Source: JAITWN01 sp964581365 (GTDB lineage: Bacteria; Pseudomonadota; Gammaproteobacteria; SZUA-140). From it: 46,199 nucleotides of DNA. Positions 15,817-24,175 of the stretch are shown here, one piece after another. Position numbers and translations under genes: made by a program. The notes beneath the pieces are model-generated. The model saw only the letters and a list, made by a program, of their open reading frames with translations, ran no database searches and was not told the DNA's origin. How positions within the stretch are numbered: position 1 is the stretch's first letter; every line of letters starts with the position of its first letter. The stretch lies in NCBI GenBank assembly GCA_964581365.1, contig CAZOOF010000012.1:1-46199 (forward strand). Direction: 5' to 3'.

Positions 15817-16833
15817 GTGAAGACTCTGATCCTCAAGCGGCTGCTGATTCTGATCCCGATGCTGCTCGCAGTGTCGCTGATGGTGTCGCTGCTGATGTCG
15901 CTGGCGCCGGGAGATCCGGTGACGCAGTTCGAGATGATGCCGGATGTGGATGAGGAGTACCTGCAGCGTCTGCGAGAGGATTTCGGACTCGACAAGCCCT
16001 GGTACGCACAGTACTTCCACTGGCTGGGCCAGGTGGTGCCGTTCTCCTACGATCCGCAGGCCGCCGGCTTTTTCCAGCGGTTCGATTTCACCCCCAATTT
16101 CGGCTTTTCCTATCACTATCGCACCGAAGTCTGGGATCTGATCGTGCAGCGCCTGCCGGCGACCGTCTTGCTGTCGCTGACCTCTCTGCTGCTGGCCTGG
16201 CTCATCGCCATACCCCTCGGCGTGCTCGCGGCAATCTACAAGGATTCGATCTTCGATCGCATCAGCCAGATGCTGGCCTACGCCGCTCTCTCGATTCCGG
16301 AGTTCTTTCTCGCCCTGCTGGCCCTGGTTTTCGCTGCCTGGACCGGCTGGTTTCCCATCGGGGGCTTCACATCGACGGAATACGACTTCCTGTCGCCATG
16401 GGGCAAGTTTCTGGACATCGCGCATCATCTGCTGCTGCCGACGATCGTGCTCGGCATCGGCGGGGTGGCCGGCATCATGCGCATCATGCGCGCCAACTTT
16501 CTCGACAACATCCGCGCCGAGTACGTGATCACGGCGCGCGCCAAGGGACTGTCCGAGGGCGTGGTCATGTTCCGCCATGTCTTCCGCAATGCCATCAATC
16601 CGCTGATCACCGCCGCCGGGTTCGCCTTTTCATCGATCCTCAGCGGCGCCCTGCTGGTCGAGATCGTGATGAACTATCCGGGCATCGGTCAGCTGGTATA
16701 CGATGCGCTGCTGCAGCAGGACGCCTTCGTGGTGCAGGCCGCCGTCCTGATGAGTGTCATTATGCTGATGGTCGGCAATCTGCTCGCGGATGTCGCGCTG
16801 TCGATGAACGATCCCCGGATCCGCTATGACTGA
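15817..16833 (+). CDS. ABC transporter permease, OppB/DppB type
   Basis: A 338-residue inner-membrane protein with an N-terminal helix, a periplasmic loop (about 35-110) and five further helices. The cytoplasmic EAA-like loop (ITARAKGLSEGVVMFRHVFRNAINPLI) contacts the ATPase. Typical OppB features include LAPGDPVTQFEMMP and a C-terminal ALSMNDPRIRYD. Start is GTG 15817, with GGAAT upstream. The next gene starts 8 bp before its stop, so the two permeases are translationally coupled. Confidence 0.93.
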   Translation: MKTLILKRLLILIPMLLAVSLMVSLLMSLAPGDPVTQFEMMPDVDEEYLQRLREDFGLDKPWYAQYFHWLGQVVPFSYDPQAAGFFQRFDFTPNFGFSYHYRTEVWDLIVQRLPATVLLSLTSLLLAWLIAIPLGVLAAIYKDSIFDRISQMLAYAALSIPEFFLALLALVFAAWTGWFPIGGFTSTEYDFLSPWGKFLDIAHHLLLPTIVLGIGGVAGIMRIMRANFLDNIRAEYVITARAKGLSEGVVMFRHVFRNAINPLITAAGFAFSSILSGALLVEIVMNYPGIGQLVYDALLQQDAFVVQAAVLMSVIMLMVGNLLADVALSMNDPRIRYD

Positions 16834-17878
16834 CGGCATGTTTCGCCAGTTGCTGCGAAGACCGGCCGGTCTGACGGTGCTGATCGTCCTCGGGCTGTTC
16901 TATCTGATTGCCATCTTCGCCGATTTCCTTGCTCCCTACGGCGTGACCGACCAGGATCTGCGCAGCACGTTTCATCCGCCAACCGCCCTGTTCATCGCCG
17001 ATGGCCAGCTTCATGTGCAGCGCTACGAGCTGCAGGACGGCGAGAACGCCGGTTACCGCAAGGTCCCGGGGGAGGGATCGCCGATCAGCTTCTTTGCGCA
17101 GGGCAGGCAGTACCAGCTGCTTGGCCTCATACCCATGAATCGCCACCTTTTCGTCGTGGACGGTCCCGACCGGCTCTACCTGATGGGGAGTGACCAGGTG
17201 GGGCGAGACATATTTTCCCGGCTGCTGTATGGCACCCGCATTTCGCTCAGCATCGGTCTCATCGGCATCGCCATATCGATGTGCATCGGTTTCATCGTCG
17301 GGGGGCTGGCCGGATACTTCGGCGGCGTGCTCGACAATACGGCGATGCGTGCTACCGAGTTCCTGATGGCGATACCGGGGCTGTATCTGCTGCTGGCCCT
17401 GCGGGGTGCCTTTGCCGAGGATTTCACGCCTACGCAGATGTTCTTTCTGATCGTGTTCATTCTGAGTTTCATCGGCTGGTCCGGCACTGCGCGCATCATT
17501 CGCGGCATGACGCTGTCACTGCGCAACCGGCAGTTCGTGCTCGCCGCCGAGGTGATGGGGCAGAGTTCATGGAAGATCCTGTGGATCCATGTGCTGCCGA
17601 ACGTATTCAGCTATCTGATCGTTGCCGCGACCATCAGTATTCCCGGCTATATCCTGGGTGAGGCAGCGCTCAGCTTTCTCGGCCTCGGTATCCAGGATCC
17701 ATCGGTGTCCTGGGGCCTCATGCTGTCCCAGGCGCAGAATCCGCAGGTGTTCATGGAGGGCTACTGGTGGTTCCTGGTGCCCGGCCTGGCCATATTCATC
17801 ACCGTGATCAGCTTCAACGTGCTGGGAGACGTGCTGCGCGATATCGTCGATCCCAAGCAGAAGTTCCTGCGCAGCTGA
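16826..17878 (+). CDS. ABC transporter permease, OppC/DppC type
   Basis: A 350-residue second permease subunit. The first helix (LTVLIVLGLFYLIAIFADFL) is followed by a periplasmic insertion of about 75 residues, then GSDQVGRDIFSRLLYGTRISLSIG, five helices and the coupling loop LAAEVMGQSSWKILWIHVLPNVFSYLI. It ends in DVLRDIVDPKQK, typical of OppC. Overlaps the OppB-type gene by 8 bp. It forms the membrane pore with that protein. Confidence 0.93.
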   Translation: MTDGMFRQLLRRPAGLTVLIVLGLFYLIAIFADFLAPYGVTDQDLRSTFHPPTALFIADGQLHVQRYELQDGENAGYRKVPGEGSPISFFAQGRQYQLLGLIPMNRHLFVVDGPDRLYLMGSDQVGRDIFSRLLYGTRISLSIGLIGIAISMCIGFIVGGLAGYFGGVLDNTAMRATEFLMAIPGLYLLLALRGAFAEDFTPTQMFFLIVFILSFIGWSGTARIIRGMTLSLRNRQFVLAAEVMGQSSWKILWIHVLPNVFSYLIVAATISIPGYILGEAALSFLGLGIQDPSVSWGLMLSQAQNPQVFMEGYWWFLVPGLAIFITVISFNVLGDVLRDIVDPKQKFLRS

Positions 17879-18766
17879 GTGATGGACGAGACGGGAGACA
17901 GATCGTTGGCGCCACTGCTCGAGGTTCAGAACCTCACCATCGATTTCCAGAGTCAGGGTCGCTCGCAGCGCGCAGTGGACGGAATTTCCTTCTCGATGCA
18001 GGAGGGCGAGACGCTTGCGGTGGTGGGAGAGAGCGGCAGCGGCAAGAGTGTCACGGCGCTGTCTCTGGCGCGCCTGCTGCCGCGACCGCCCGAGTGCCGG
18101 GTCGGCGGCCGGATCCTGTTTCGCGGCACCGATCTGCTCGCCCTGAATCCACAGGAGATCCAGCGCTATCGAGGCAAGGAAATCGCCTATGTGTTCCAGG
18201 AGCCCTCGACTTCGCTCAATCCGGTGTTCACGGTGGGCTATCAGATCGCCGAGGCGATCCGGCTGCATCGTCCGGAGGTGAAGGATGTGCGCGCTGAGAT
18301 CATCCGGGTGCTCGATCTCGTCGGTATCCGCAATCCGGAGCTGCGCTGGAACGACTATCCGCATCAATTGAGCGGCGGCATGCAGCAGCGGGCCATGATC
18401 GCCATGGCGATCGCCTGCCAGCCGCGGCTGCTGGTTGCCGATGAGCCGACCACGGCGCTCGATGTCACCATCCAGGCCCAGATCATGGACCTCCTCGCCG
18501 ATCTGCGTTCGCGCCTCGGCATGTCGGTGATGCTGATCACCCACAACTTCGGGATCGTGTCCGGATTCGCCGACAAGGTGATCGTCATGTTCAGAGGACA
18601 TATCGTCGAAGCCGGACCGGTTCAGGAAGTGCTGGCCGCGCCCCGTCATCCGTATACCCGCGCGCTGCTCGCATGCATCCCACGCATCGGACAGAAGCGC
18701 CGGCGGCTTGCCACGATCGATTATGCGGCGATCGAGCGCGAGCTGCGGGAAGAGGGCGGCGCATGA
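17879..18766 (+). CDS. ABC transporter ATPase, OppD/DppD type
   Basis: A 295-residue nucleotide-binding subunit: Walker A GESGSGKS, Q-loop YVFQEPSTSLNP, signature LSGGMQQR, Walker B LLVADEPTTALD and the H-loop LITHNFGIV. It ends shortly after HPYTRALLACIP, without the usual C-terminal cysteine-rich extension of OppD/DppD, so it is shorter than the 320-335 residues usual for the family. GTG 17879 abuts the permease stop; ATG 17882 is the next codon and may be the real start. Confidence 0.93.
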   Translation: MMDETGDRSLAPLLEVQNLTIDFQSQGRSQRAVDGISFSMQEGETLAVVGESGSGKSVTALSLARLLPRPPECRVGGRILFRGTDLLALNPQEIQRYRGKEIAYVFQEPSTSLNPVFTVGYQIAEAIRLHRPEVKDVRAEIIRVLDLVGIRNPELRWNDYPHQLSGGMQQRAMIAMAIACQPRLLVADEPTTALDVTIQAQIMDLLADLRSRLGMSVMLITHNFGIVSGFADKVIVMFRGHIVEAGPVQEVLAAPRHPYTRALLACIPRIGQKRRRLATIDYAAIERELREEGGA

Positions 18767-19584
18767 GCGGAGGGGCGACGCGGTCCGCTGCGATGCCGGA
18801 CGTATTGCTGCAAGTGCGGGACCTCAAGGTCCACTATCCGGTGCATGGCGGCATTCTTCGCCGCGTGATCGATCATGTGCGCGCCGTGGACGGCGTTTCG
18901 TTCGATGTGCCGCGCGGCAGCACGGTTGGCCTGGTGGGGGAGAGCGGCAGCGGCAAGACCACCATCGGTCGAGCCATCGTCAAACTCAACCGGGTTACCT
19001 CCGGATCCATCATCTACGACGGGGTCGATATCACCGGACTGGGGCGGCGCGCGTTTTTCCCCTGGCGCAAGCGTATCCAGATGGTATTCCAGGATCCTTT
19101 CAATTCCCTGGATCCGCGCATGACCGTGGAGGCCATCCTGCGCGAACCGCTGACCATCCATTTCTCGCGCCTGTCCCGCAAGGAACAGCGCGATCGGGCG
19201 GCGGATCTGCTGGAGCAGGTGGGCTTGTCGGGCGATCACCTCGATCGGTATCCCCACGAATTCAGCGGCGGACAGCGGCAGCGCATCGGTATCGCGCGCG
19301 CGCTGGCGGTGGAGCCGGAGCTGCTGATCTGCGATGAGCCGGTAAGCGCCCTGGATGTGTCCGTTCAGGCGGCCATCGTCAATCTGTTGCAGGATCTGCA
19401 GGAACGCCATGGCCTGACTTATCTGTTCATCGCCCACGATCTCGCGGTGGTGGAACATATCAGCGATTACGTGCTGGTGATGACCGAGGGGAAAATCGTG
19501 GAGCAGGCGCCGGCAGACGAGATTTATCGCGATCCGCAGCATGACTACACCAGGAGACTGCTGGCGGCGGCGCAGGGCGGATGA
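18763..19584 (+). CDS. ABC transporter ATPase, OppF/DppF type
   Basis: A 273-residue second nucleotide-binding subunit: GESGSGKT, MVFQDPFNSLDPRMTV, FSGGQRQR, LLICDEPVSALD and FIAHDLAVV. It starts with the ATGA overlap on the OppD-type stop and ends right after YTRRLLAAAQGG, also without the C-terminal cysteine-containing domain. Together with the four genes before it, it gives a full importer. A terminator follows at about 40 bp. Confidence 0.94.
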   Translation: MSGGATRSAAMPDVLLQVRDLKVHYPVHGGILRRVIDHVRAVDGVSFDVPRGSTVGLVGESGSGKTTIGRAIVKLNRVTSGSIIYDGVDITGLGRRAFFPWRKRIQMVFQDPFNSLDPRMTVEAILREPLTIHFSRLSRKEQRDRAADLLEQVGLSGDHLDRYPHEFSGGQRQRIGIARALAVEPELLICDEPVSALDVSVQAAIVNLLQDLQERHGLTYLFIAHDLAVVEHISDYVLVMTEGKIVEQAPADEIYRDPQHDYTRRLLAAAQGG

Positions 19585-19620
19585 GGGCGGCGAAGGCCGG
19601 ACACTGCGGATGATGTGAAT

Positions 19621-19647
19621 GCGCTTCGGCGCGAGCGCTTTTGTTTG
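19621..19647 (+). terminator. Probable terminator of the ABC importer operon
   Basis: Hairpin arms GCGCT (19621-19625) and AGCGC (19634-19638) followed by TTTTGTTT. The stem is short (5 bp), so moderately supported, but its position 36 bp after the last operon gene is right. Confidence 0.55.
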
Positions 19648-19658
19648 AGTGTTTGAGC

Positions 19659-19690
19659 AAAAAAAAACGGGCGGCCGATTGGCCGCCCGT
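19659..19690 (-). terminator. Intrinsic terminator of azurin gene
   Basis: On the minus strand a perfect 10 bp stem, ACGGGCGGCC / GGCCGCCCGT with a 4 nt loop (19667-19690), is followed by nine U (19659-19667). It lies 28 bp after the azurin stop, so azurin is transcribed alone. Confidence 0.95.
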
Positions 19691-19718
19691 CTGTGATCAG
19701 CTTATGCCTTGTGGGCAA

Positions 19719-20165
19719 TCAGCCGAAGATCACCTTGCCCTTCATGATGGCGAAGTGACCCGGGAACGGGCAGTAGAAGCTGTAGTCGCCGCCCTTCTCC
19801 AGAACGCTGGTGGAGAACTTGACGGAAGCGGTCTCACCGCCGCCGATCAGGGGAACGACAGCCAGGGCACGGGCGTCACCCGGCGGAACGTGGTTGTTGG
19901 CGATGCCGGCAGCCATGCCCGCGGACGACAGGCCAGCCATGTCGGCAGTCTTGGTGATGACGATGCCATGGCCCATGGTGTTCTTCGGCAGCTTGCCGGC
20001 GTGAACCAGCGTCAGCTCGAACTCGGCGCAGTCGGCAGGAATCGTGATTTCCTTCACGTTGAACTGCATCTGGTCATTGCCCTCGACGGTAGCCGAGCAG
20101 TTCGCCGCTGCGGCGACCGAGGCGCAAAGAGACAGGGCCGAGACAGTGAAGAGCTTTAAGTACAT
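19719..20165 (-). CDS. azu: Azurin, periplasmic type 1 blue copper protein
   Basis: A 148-residue precursor with a Sec signal (LFTVSALSLCASVAAA, cleavage near 20-21) and a mature domain that opens CSATVEGNDQMQFN like Pseudomonas azurin. Copper ligands are His66 (MGHG), Cys132, His137 and Met141 (YCPFPGHFAIM), with Gly65 beside the site; Cys23-Cys46 form the usual disulfide. Asn after the His ligand in the Pseudomonas protein is Gly here, which may shift the redox potential. It shuttles electrons in the periplasm, commonly to nitrite reductase, cytochrome peroxidase or oxidases. A good AAGGAG ribosome site precedes ATG 20165. It is divergent from a Crp/Fnr gene. Confidence 0.96.
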   Translation of the reverse strand: MYLKLFTVSALSLCASVAAAANCSATVEGNDQMQFNVKEITIPADCAEFELTLVHAGKLPKNTMGHGIVITKTADMAGLSSAGMAAGIANNHVPPGDARALAVVPLIGGGETASVKFSTSVLEKGGDYSFYCPFPGHFAIMKGKVIFG

Positions 20166-20201
20166 GACTTCTCCTTAAGCGACAGTTAAAAACTCCGTGA
20201 A

Positions 20202-20229
20202 AGTATACCGGCAAGCGGCGTTTAGGCAA
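20202..20229 (-). promoter_or_regulatory. Azurin promoter
   Basis: On the minus strand TTGCCT (20224-20229), a 16 bp spacer and TATACT (20202-20207, 5 of 6) lie about 37 bp before the azurin start. The remaining 180 bp up to the Crp/Fnr gene hold no full FNR palindrome that I could find, only single TTGAC half-sites near 20260 and 20320. Confidence 0.55.
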
Positions 20230-20412
20230 GCCTGAGTCGGCCGGATCTCTGTATCCTATTGACGACACGTGCCAAAAGCCCAGATTCGTCACAATCGGCT
20301 GTCGGCATGCCGCGACATTTGACACATGACGGACGGCACTCCTAGGCTAAATCCGAGGAATTCCCCGCTATGGAGCCCGAATCCGGGCCCGCGATCTCCG
20401 AGGAGGTGCGCC

Positions 20413-21126
20413 ATGGAGAATGTCAGCAGGGCGGCAGCAGGGGTCGGTTACAGGGAGAGTGCCACGACGGATGAGGATTTCGCCGCGGCGGCGGGACGAC
20501 TCGAATCGGGCACACTGATCAAGGCGGCGCGCTGCATTCACTTTTCGGCGCGCGACACCATCTACCGCGAAGGCGATGACGCCGAGACTGTCTACGCCGT
20601 TCGCAGTGGACTCATCAAGCTCATCAGCTATCTTCCCAATGGGCGCGGCAGGATCGTGCGCCTTTACGGGCGCGGTATATGGATCGGTCTCGAGGGGCTG
20701 TTGCGACAGCCATACGAGCACACCGCGGTTGCCGTCGAGGATGTCGAGGCATTCCGGTTTCGCGCTGATACCTTGCGGGTCCTGGAGCGCGACGACGCCC
20801 AGCGGCATGTCCATCTCATGAGCAAGTGGCACCAGCACCTGATGGAAGCCGACATGTGGATCGCTGATTTCTCCACCGGCCCCATCCGGGCACGCGTCGC
20901 GCGTCTGCTGGGCTTTCTCTCGCGTATCGAGGGTCGCAGTGCTTCGGATAGCGTCAAGCTGCTCACCTGTGAGGAAATGGCCGCGATTCTCGGCGTGACG
21001 CCCGAGAGCGTCAGCCGGGTTCTCGCCGAGTTCAAGCGGACCGGTCTGCTTAGTGTGACCGGCGCTCCCCACAGCGAACTTTACCGTTGCGATACCAGCA
21101 GACTCGAGCGGGTGGCCTGGCAGTAG
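20413..21126 (+). CDS. Crp/Fnr family transcriptional regulator without Fe-S cysteines
   Basis: A 237-residue regulator. It has a cyclic-nucleotide-binding-like sensor domain (about 35-150; FSARDTIYREGDDAETVYAVRSGLIKL), a dimerisation helix and a C-terminal winged helix-turn-helix (about 184-215). The recognition helix carries E198-S-V-S201-R202, the E..SR triad that makes FNR-type proteins read TTGA half-sites. Only Cys41, Cys186 and Cys226 occur, so no FNR 4Fe-4S cluster is possible; a haem/NO sensor of DNR or NnrR type is a reasonable guess. ATG 20413 follows a perfect AGGAGGT. It sits between azurin and a VTT gene and may autoregulate or control both. Confidence 0.88.
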   Translation: MENVSRAAAGVGYRESATTDEDFAAAAGRLESGTLIKAARCIHFSARDTIYREGDDAETVYAVRSGLIKLISYLPNGRGRIVRLYGRGIWIGLEGLLRQPYEHTAVAVEDVEAFRFRADTLRVLERDDAQRHVHLMSKWHQHLMEADMWIADFSTGPIRARVARLLGFLSRIEGRSASDSVKLLTCEEMAAILGVTPESVSRVLAEFKRTGLLSVTGAPHSELYRCDTSRLERVAWQ

Positions 21127-21176
21127 CGGCTATCCGGTAAGAGGCGTCCATAGTACCCGTGAGGAGGGACTCCTTG

Positions 21177-21923
21177 ATGCGGGCACGAAGCATGGAGGGT
21201 AAACCGGCCGAGCGAGCGCCGATTCCGGGAGGGCGCAGCGTGCTGCTCGCCATGCTGCTCGGCATCGTCTTCGTGGCCGTGATCGTCGCCGTGCTGATCT
21301 GGTCCGGCGCTCACCATGCGGTCGTCGATCTGCTGCGCTGGCTCGAAGCCATGGGGCCGGCAGCGCTGCTGATTTTCATCGCCATCATGGCGCTGGTCGT
21401 CATCTTCCTGCTTCCCGGCGTGCTGTTCACCACCGGCGCCGGTTTCGTCTTTGGCGTGGTGCAGGGTTCGCTAGCGGTCATCATCGGTACGGCGATCGGC
21501 TCGATCGGGGCATTTCTGATCGCCCGTTTTCTGTTCGGGGTCCGGGTCACGCATTGGCTGCGCGAGCACGACCGGCTCGCGCCATTCAATGATGAACTGG
21601 CAGCGCGAGGCTGGCGCCTGGTAGTGCTGACGCGGCTCATGCCTCTCTTCCCGTTCAAGCTGACCAATTATCTGTTTGGCCTGAGTCCGGTGTCGCTGCG
21701 CGGCTTCGCGCTCGGCACGGTGATCGGGATCATTCCGTGGTCGGTTCACAACGTCTATGTGGGAGCGCTGGCGGCGGATCTGAGCGGCATCGGCCTCCGG
21801 ACCGAGCGCAGTCCCGTCGAGTGGGCGCTCTATCTCTCTGGCTTCGTCGCCACCATCATCACCATCATCTATCTGAGCCGAGTGGCGCGACGCGGATTGA
21901 CCTTGCCTCCATCGGGGAATTGA
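21177..21923 (+). CDS. VTT-domain membrane protein (TVP38/TMEM64, DedA superfamily)
   Basis: A 248-residue inner-membrane protein with about six helices. The VTT core is visible: FLLPGVLFTTGAGFVFG, IGTAIGSIGAFLIARFLFG, then RLMPLFPFKLTNYLFGLSPV and GTVIGIIPWSVHNVYVG. Relatives include bacterial DedA proteins and eukaryotic TMEM41B, which move or scramble lipids; direct function here is unknown. I use ATG 21177, eight bases after GAGGAGGG, over the GTG at 21159 that lies before the ribosome site. It is 50 bp after the Crp/Fnr gene and 5 bp before the glycosidase gene, so it probably heads or is inside the operon to GlgX. Confidence 0.87.
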   Translation: MRARSMEGKPAERAPIPGGRSVLLAMLLGIVFVAVIVAVLIWSGAHHAVVDLLRWLEAMGPAALLIFIAIMALVVIFLLPGVLFTTGAGFVFGVVQGSLAVIIGTAIGSIGAFLIARFLFGVRVTHWLREHDRLAPFNDELAARGWRLVVLTRLMPLFPFKLTNYLFGLSPVSLRGFALGTVIGIIPWSVHNVYVGALAADLSGIGLRTERSPVEWALYLSGFVATIITIIYLSRVARRGLTLPPSGN

Positions 21924-21928
21924 ACGCC

Positions 21929-24172
21929 ATGCCGTGGATGAAATGGCTGCCCTGGCGTTATCTGATCCGGCGCGCAGCCAGCGCACACGGCTTTCTGGAT
22001 CCCGTGCTGCTGTTGTCGCACCTGCACCGCTTCGCGCAGCCAGCCGAGGTCGGCGTGCCGCTGGAGCTGTTGCGGGCCGGGGTAGTGTTCCATGCGCGCG
22101 GACTGATCAACAGCCGCGTCATTCAGCACAATCTGGACTGGGTGTGGCCATACTGGATCGAGCGCCAGTTCGATCCCGATGACATCTCATTCGTGCCTCG
22201 CGCCTTTGCCATCACCCATGTCAACCTGACGCATCGCAACTGGACGGCGGTGGGAGTCCCCGATGTGTCGGAACTGGCCGTCGTCGATCCGCGCGGTCTG
22301 CTGACTCCTCTATCCGACAGCTGGTCGCTGGATTGCTGGATCATCGGTGACGACGGCAGTCAGCTGCTGCCGTCGCGCGCCCCGGATGCAGTGCAGGCCC
22401 TGGAGTGTGGCGACGGCTGCACCGTGATCACGGAAACGCGTGCTCCGGGCATGCTGCTGAGAACTCGTATCCTGATGAGCCCCGATGGTGATCATGCGGT
22501 ATGCAGCCTGCAGGCGCGCGCGCAGGCCGACGGTCCCGGATGGCTGGTGGTATCCCTGCGCCCGGCGAATGCCGAAGGGGTGAGTTTCGTGCACAAAGTG
22601 GCGCTCACCGGTGAAAGGCAGAGCTGGATCATCGATGACAGGCACCGGGTATCGTTCGATGCACCGGTCGATCGGCACCATGTTTCCGACTACCGATCCG
22701 GCGATGTCCATATTCACCTTCACGAGCTCGCTGATACTGCGTCTATCCAGTGCGAAGTCGGCCTGGCGACCGCCGCTGCCATGTTTCGCATCGAATCGGG
22801 CCGGACGCGGGATCTGCAGGTCGATATTCCGATCGAGGTTCCGGCCGACGAGCGCGGAGCCGCTATTTCCTGGGCCGACAGTCTCGATGGCCACTGCCGG
22901 CTGGCGGTTCCGGACCCGCTGTGGCAGCGGCTCTATGACGCGGCGCTGCGCACGCTGGTGCTGCATTCTCCCCGCGATGTCTATCCGGGACCTTACACTT
23001 ACAAGCGCTTCTGGTTCAGGGATGCCGCATTCATCATTCACGCTCTGCTTTGCGCCGGTCTGATCAGCCGCGCCGAGCGCGCGCTCGATCGGTTTCCGCT
23101 TCGACAGGACATGACCGGGTACTTTCACTCGCAGGAAGGGGAGTGGGATTCGAACGGGCAGGCACTGTGGATCATGGAGCGGTTCTGTGCCTTCACTGGG
23201 ACCGCATCGAAACCGCAGTGGCATGCCGCCATCCGCCGCGGCATGCAGTGGATCGGGCGCAAGCGCATGCCGGGGGGGAGTGACCCCCATGCCGGGTTGA
23301 TGCCGGCCGGATTCAGCGCCGAACACCTGGGTCCCAACGACTACTACTACTGGGATGACTTCTGGAGTGTGGGCGGGTTGCGCGCCGCAGCCCGGCTGCT
23401 GGAGTCGTTCGATGAGGCGGCAGCGGCGGAGGCGCGCGATGAAGCGGACAGTCTGATGGCGTCGATCGAGCGCGCGCTTGCCAGTGACCGCAAGCGGCTC
23501 GGCAGGCCGGGGATCCCGGCATCGCCATACCGCCGCCTGGATGCCGGGGCAATCGGTTCGCTCGCTGGCGGGTATCCGCTGGATGTTCTTGCTCCGGATG
23601 ACCCGCGGCTCGCCGATACCGCCGACTTTCTGATTGAACGCTGCTTTTACCAGGGCGGCTTCTTTCAGGACATGATTCACTCCGGCGTCAATGCCTATCT
23701 CACTTTGCACATCGCCCAGGTTCTGCTTCGCGCCGGCGATGGACGCGCACTGGCCTTGATCGATCGGGTGGCCGAGCTCGCATCGCCCACCGGCCAATGG
23801 CCGGAGGCAATTCACCCGGCAACGCTCGGTGGATGCATGGGAGATGGCCAGCATGTCTGGGCGGCGGCCGAGTGGGTGCTCATGGTGCGCAATACCATCG
23901 TCCGCGAGGAGGGAAACCGGCTGATTCTGGGGGCTGGCGTTCCGGCGCGCTGGCTGCGTCCGGGGAGCCGGATCGAGCTTGGTCCGGCGCCAACGATATT
24001 CGGGACCGTCTCCATCGAAATCCAGGTGCCCGAGTCACGCGCGGCTGTCGTCAGCTGGCATGGCGACTGGCATCGCAAGCCGGCGGCACTGGAGCTGCGC
24101 TTGCCGGATGCGGCGCCGCTGCTGTGCGATGCGGCGGACGGCCGGGCGGAGCTGCTGCTGAGAGGAGGGTGA
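21929..24172 (+). CDS. Six-hairpin glycosidase (GH15/amylo-1,6-glucosidase-like)
   Basis: A 747-residue protein. The N-terminal part (about 60-330) is beta-rich. The C-terminal part (about 330-680) is an (alpha/alpha)6 barrel with YPGPYTYKRFWFRDAAFIIHAL, YFHSQEGEWDSNGQALW, GPNDYYYWDDFWSVGG, FFQDMIHSGVNAYLTLH and GQWPEAIHPATLGGCMGDGQHVWAAAEW. The pattern of paired acidic residues (RDAAF; EGEWDSNGQ) fits an inverting glucoside hydrolase acting on alpha-glucans or glucoconjugates. No signal peptide, so probably cytoplasmic. It lies 5 bp after the VTT gene and 3 bp before a GT4 gene. Substrate unknown; family placement is by motif only. Confidence 0.75.
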   Translation: MPWMKWLPWRYLIRRAASAHGFLDPVLLLSHLHRFAQPAEVGVPLELLRAGVVFHARGLINSRVIQHNLDWVWPYWIERQFDPDDISFVPRAFAITHVNLTHRNWTAVGVPDVSELAVVDPRGLLTPLSDSWSLDCWIIGDDGSQLLPSRAPDAVQALECGDGCTVITETRAPGMLLRTRILMSPDGDHAVCSLQARAQADGPGWLVVSLRPANAEGVSFVHKVALTGERQSWIIDDRHRVSFDAPVDRHHVSDYRSGDVHIHLHELADTASIQCEVGLATAAAMFRIESGRTRDLQVDIPIEVPADERGAAISWADSLDGHCRLAVPDPLWQRLYDAALRTLVLHSPRDVYPGPYTYKRFWFRDAAFIIHALLCAGLISRAERALDRFPLRQDMTGYFHSQEGEWDSNGQALWIMERFCAFTGTASKPQWHAAIRRGMQWIGRKRMPGGSDPHAGLMPAGFSAEHLGPNDYYYWDDFWSVGGLRAAARLLESFDEAAAAEARDEADSLMASIERALASDRKRLGRPGIPASPYRRLDAGAIGSLAGGYPLDVLAPDDPRLADTADFLIERCFYQGGFFQDMIHSGVNAYLTLHIAQVLLRAGDGRALALIDRVAELASPTGQWPEAIHPATLGGCMGDGQHVWAAAEWVLMVRNTIVREEGNRLILGAGVPARWLRPGSRIELGPAPTIFGTVSIEIQVPESRAAVVSWHGDWHRKPAALELRLPDAAPLLCDAADGRAELLLRGG

Positions 24173-24175
24173 GCC

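Noticed and set aside
20253..20330. FNR box in the azurin/Crp intergenic region
   Set aside because: Only isolated TTGAC half-sites occur, without a matching second half at the right distance.
22310..23854. Long minus-strand frame of 514 codons
   Set aside because: It is antisense to the six-hairpin glycosidase and shows no recognisable domain; a GC-rich codon-pattern shadow. The same applies to 26266-27975, 28632-30689, 32622-34166 and 174-1670.
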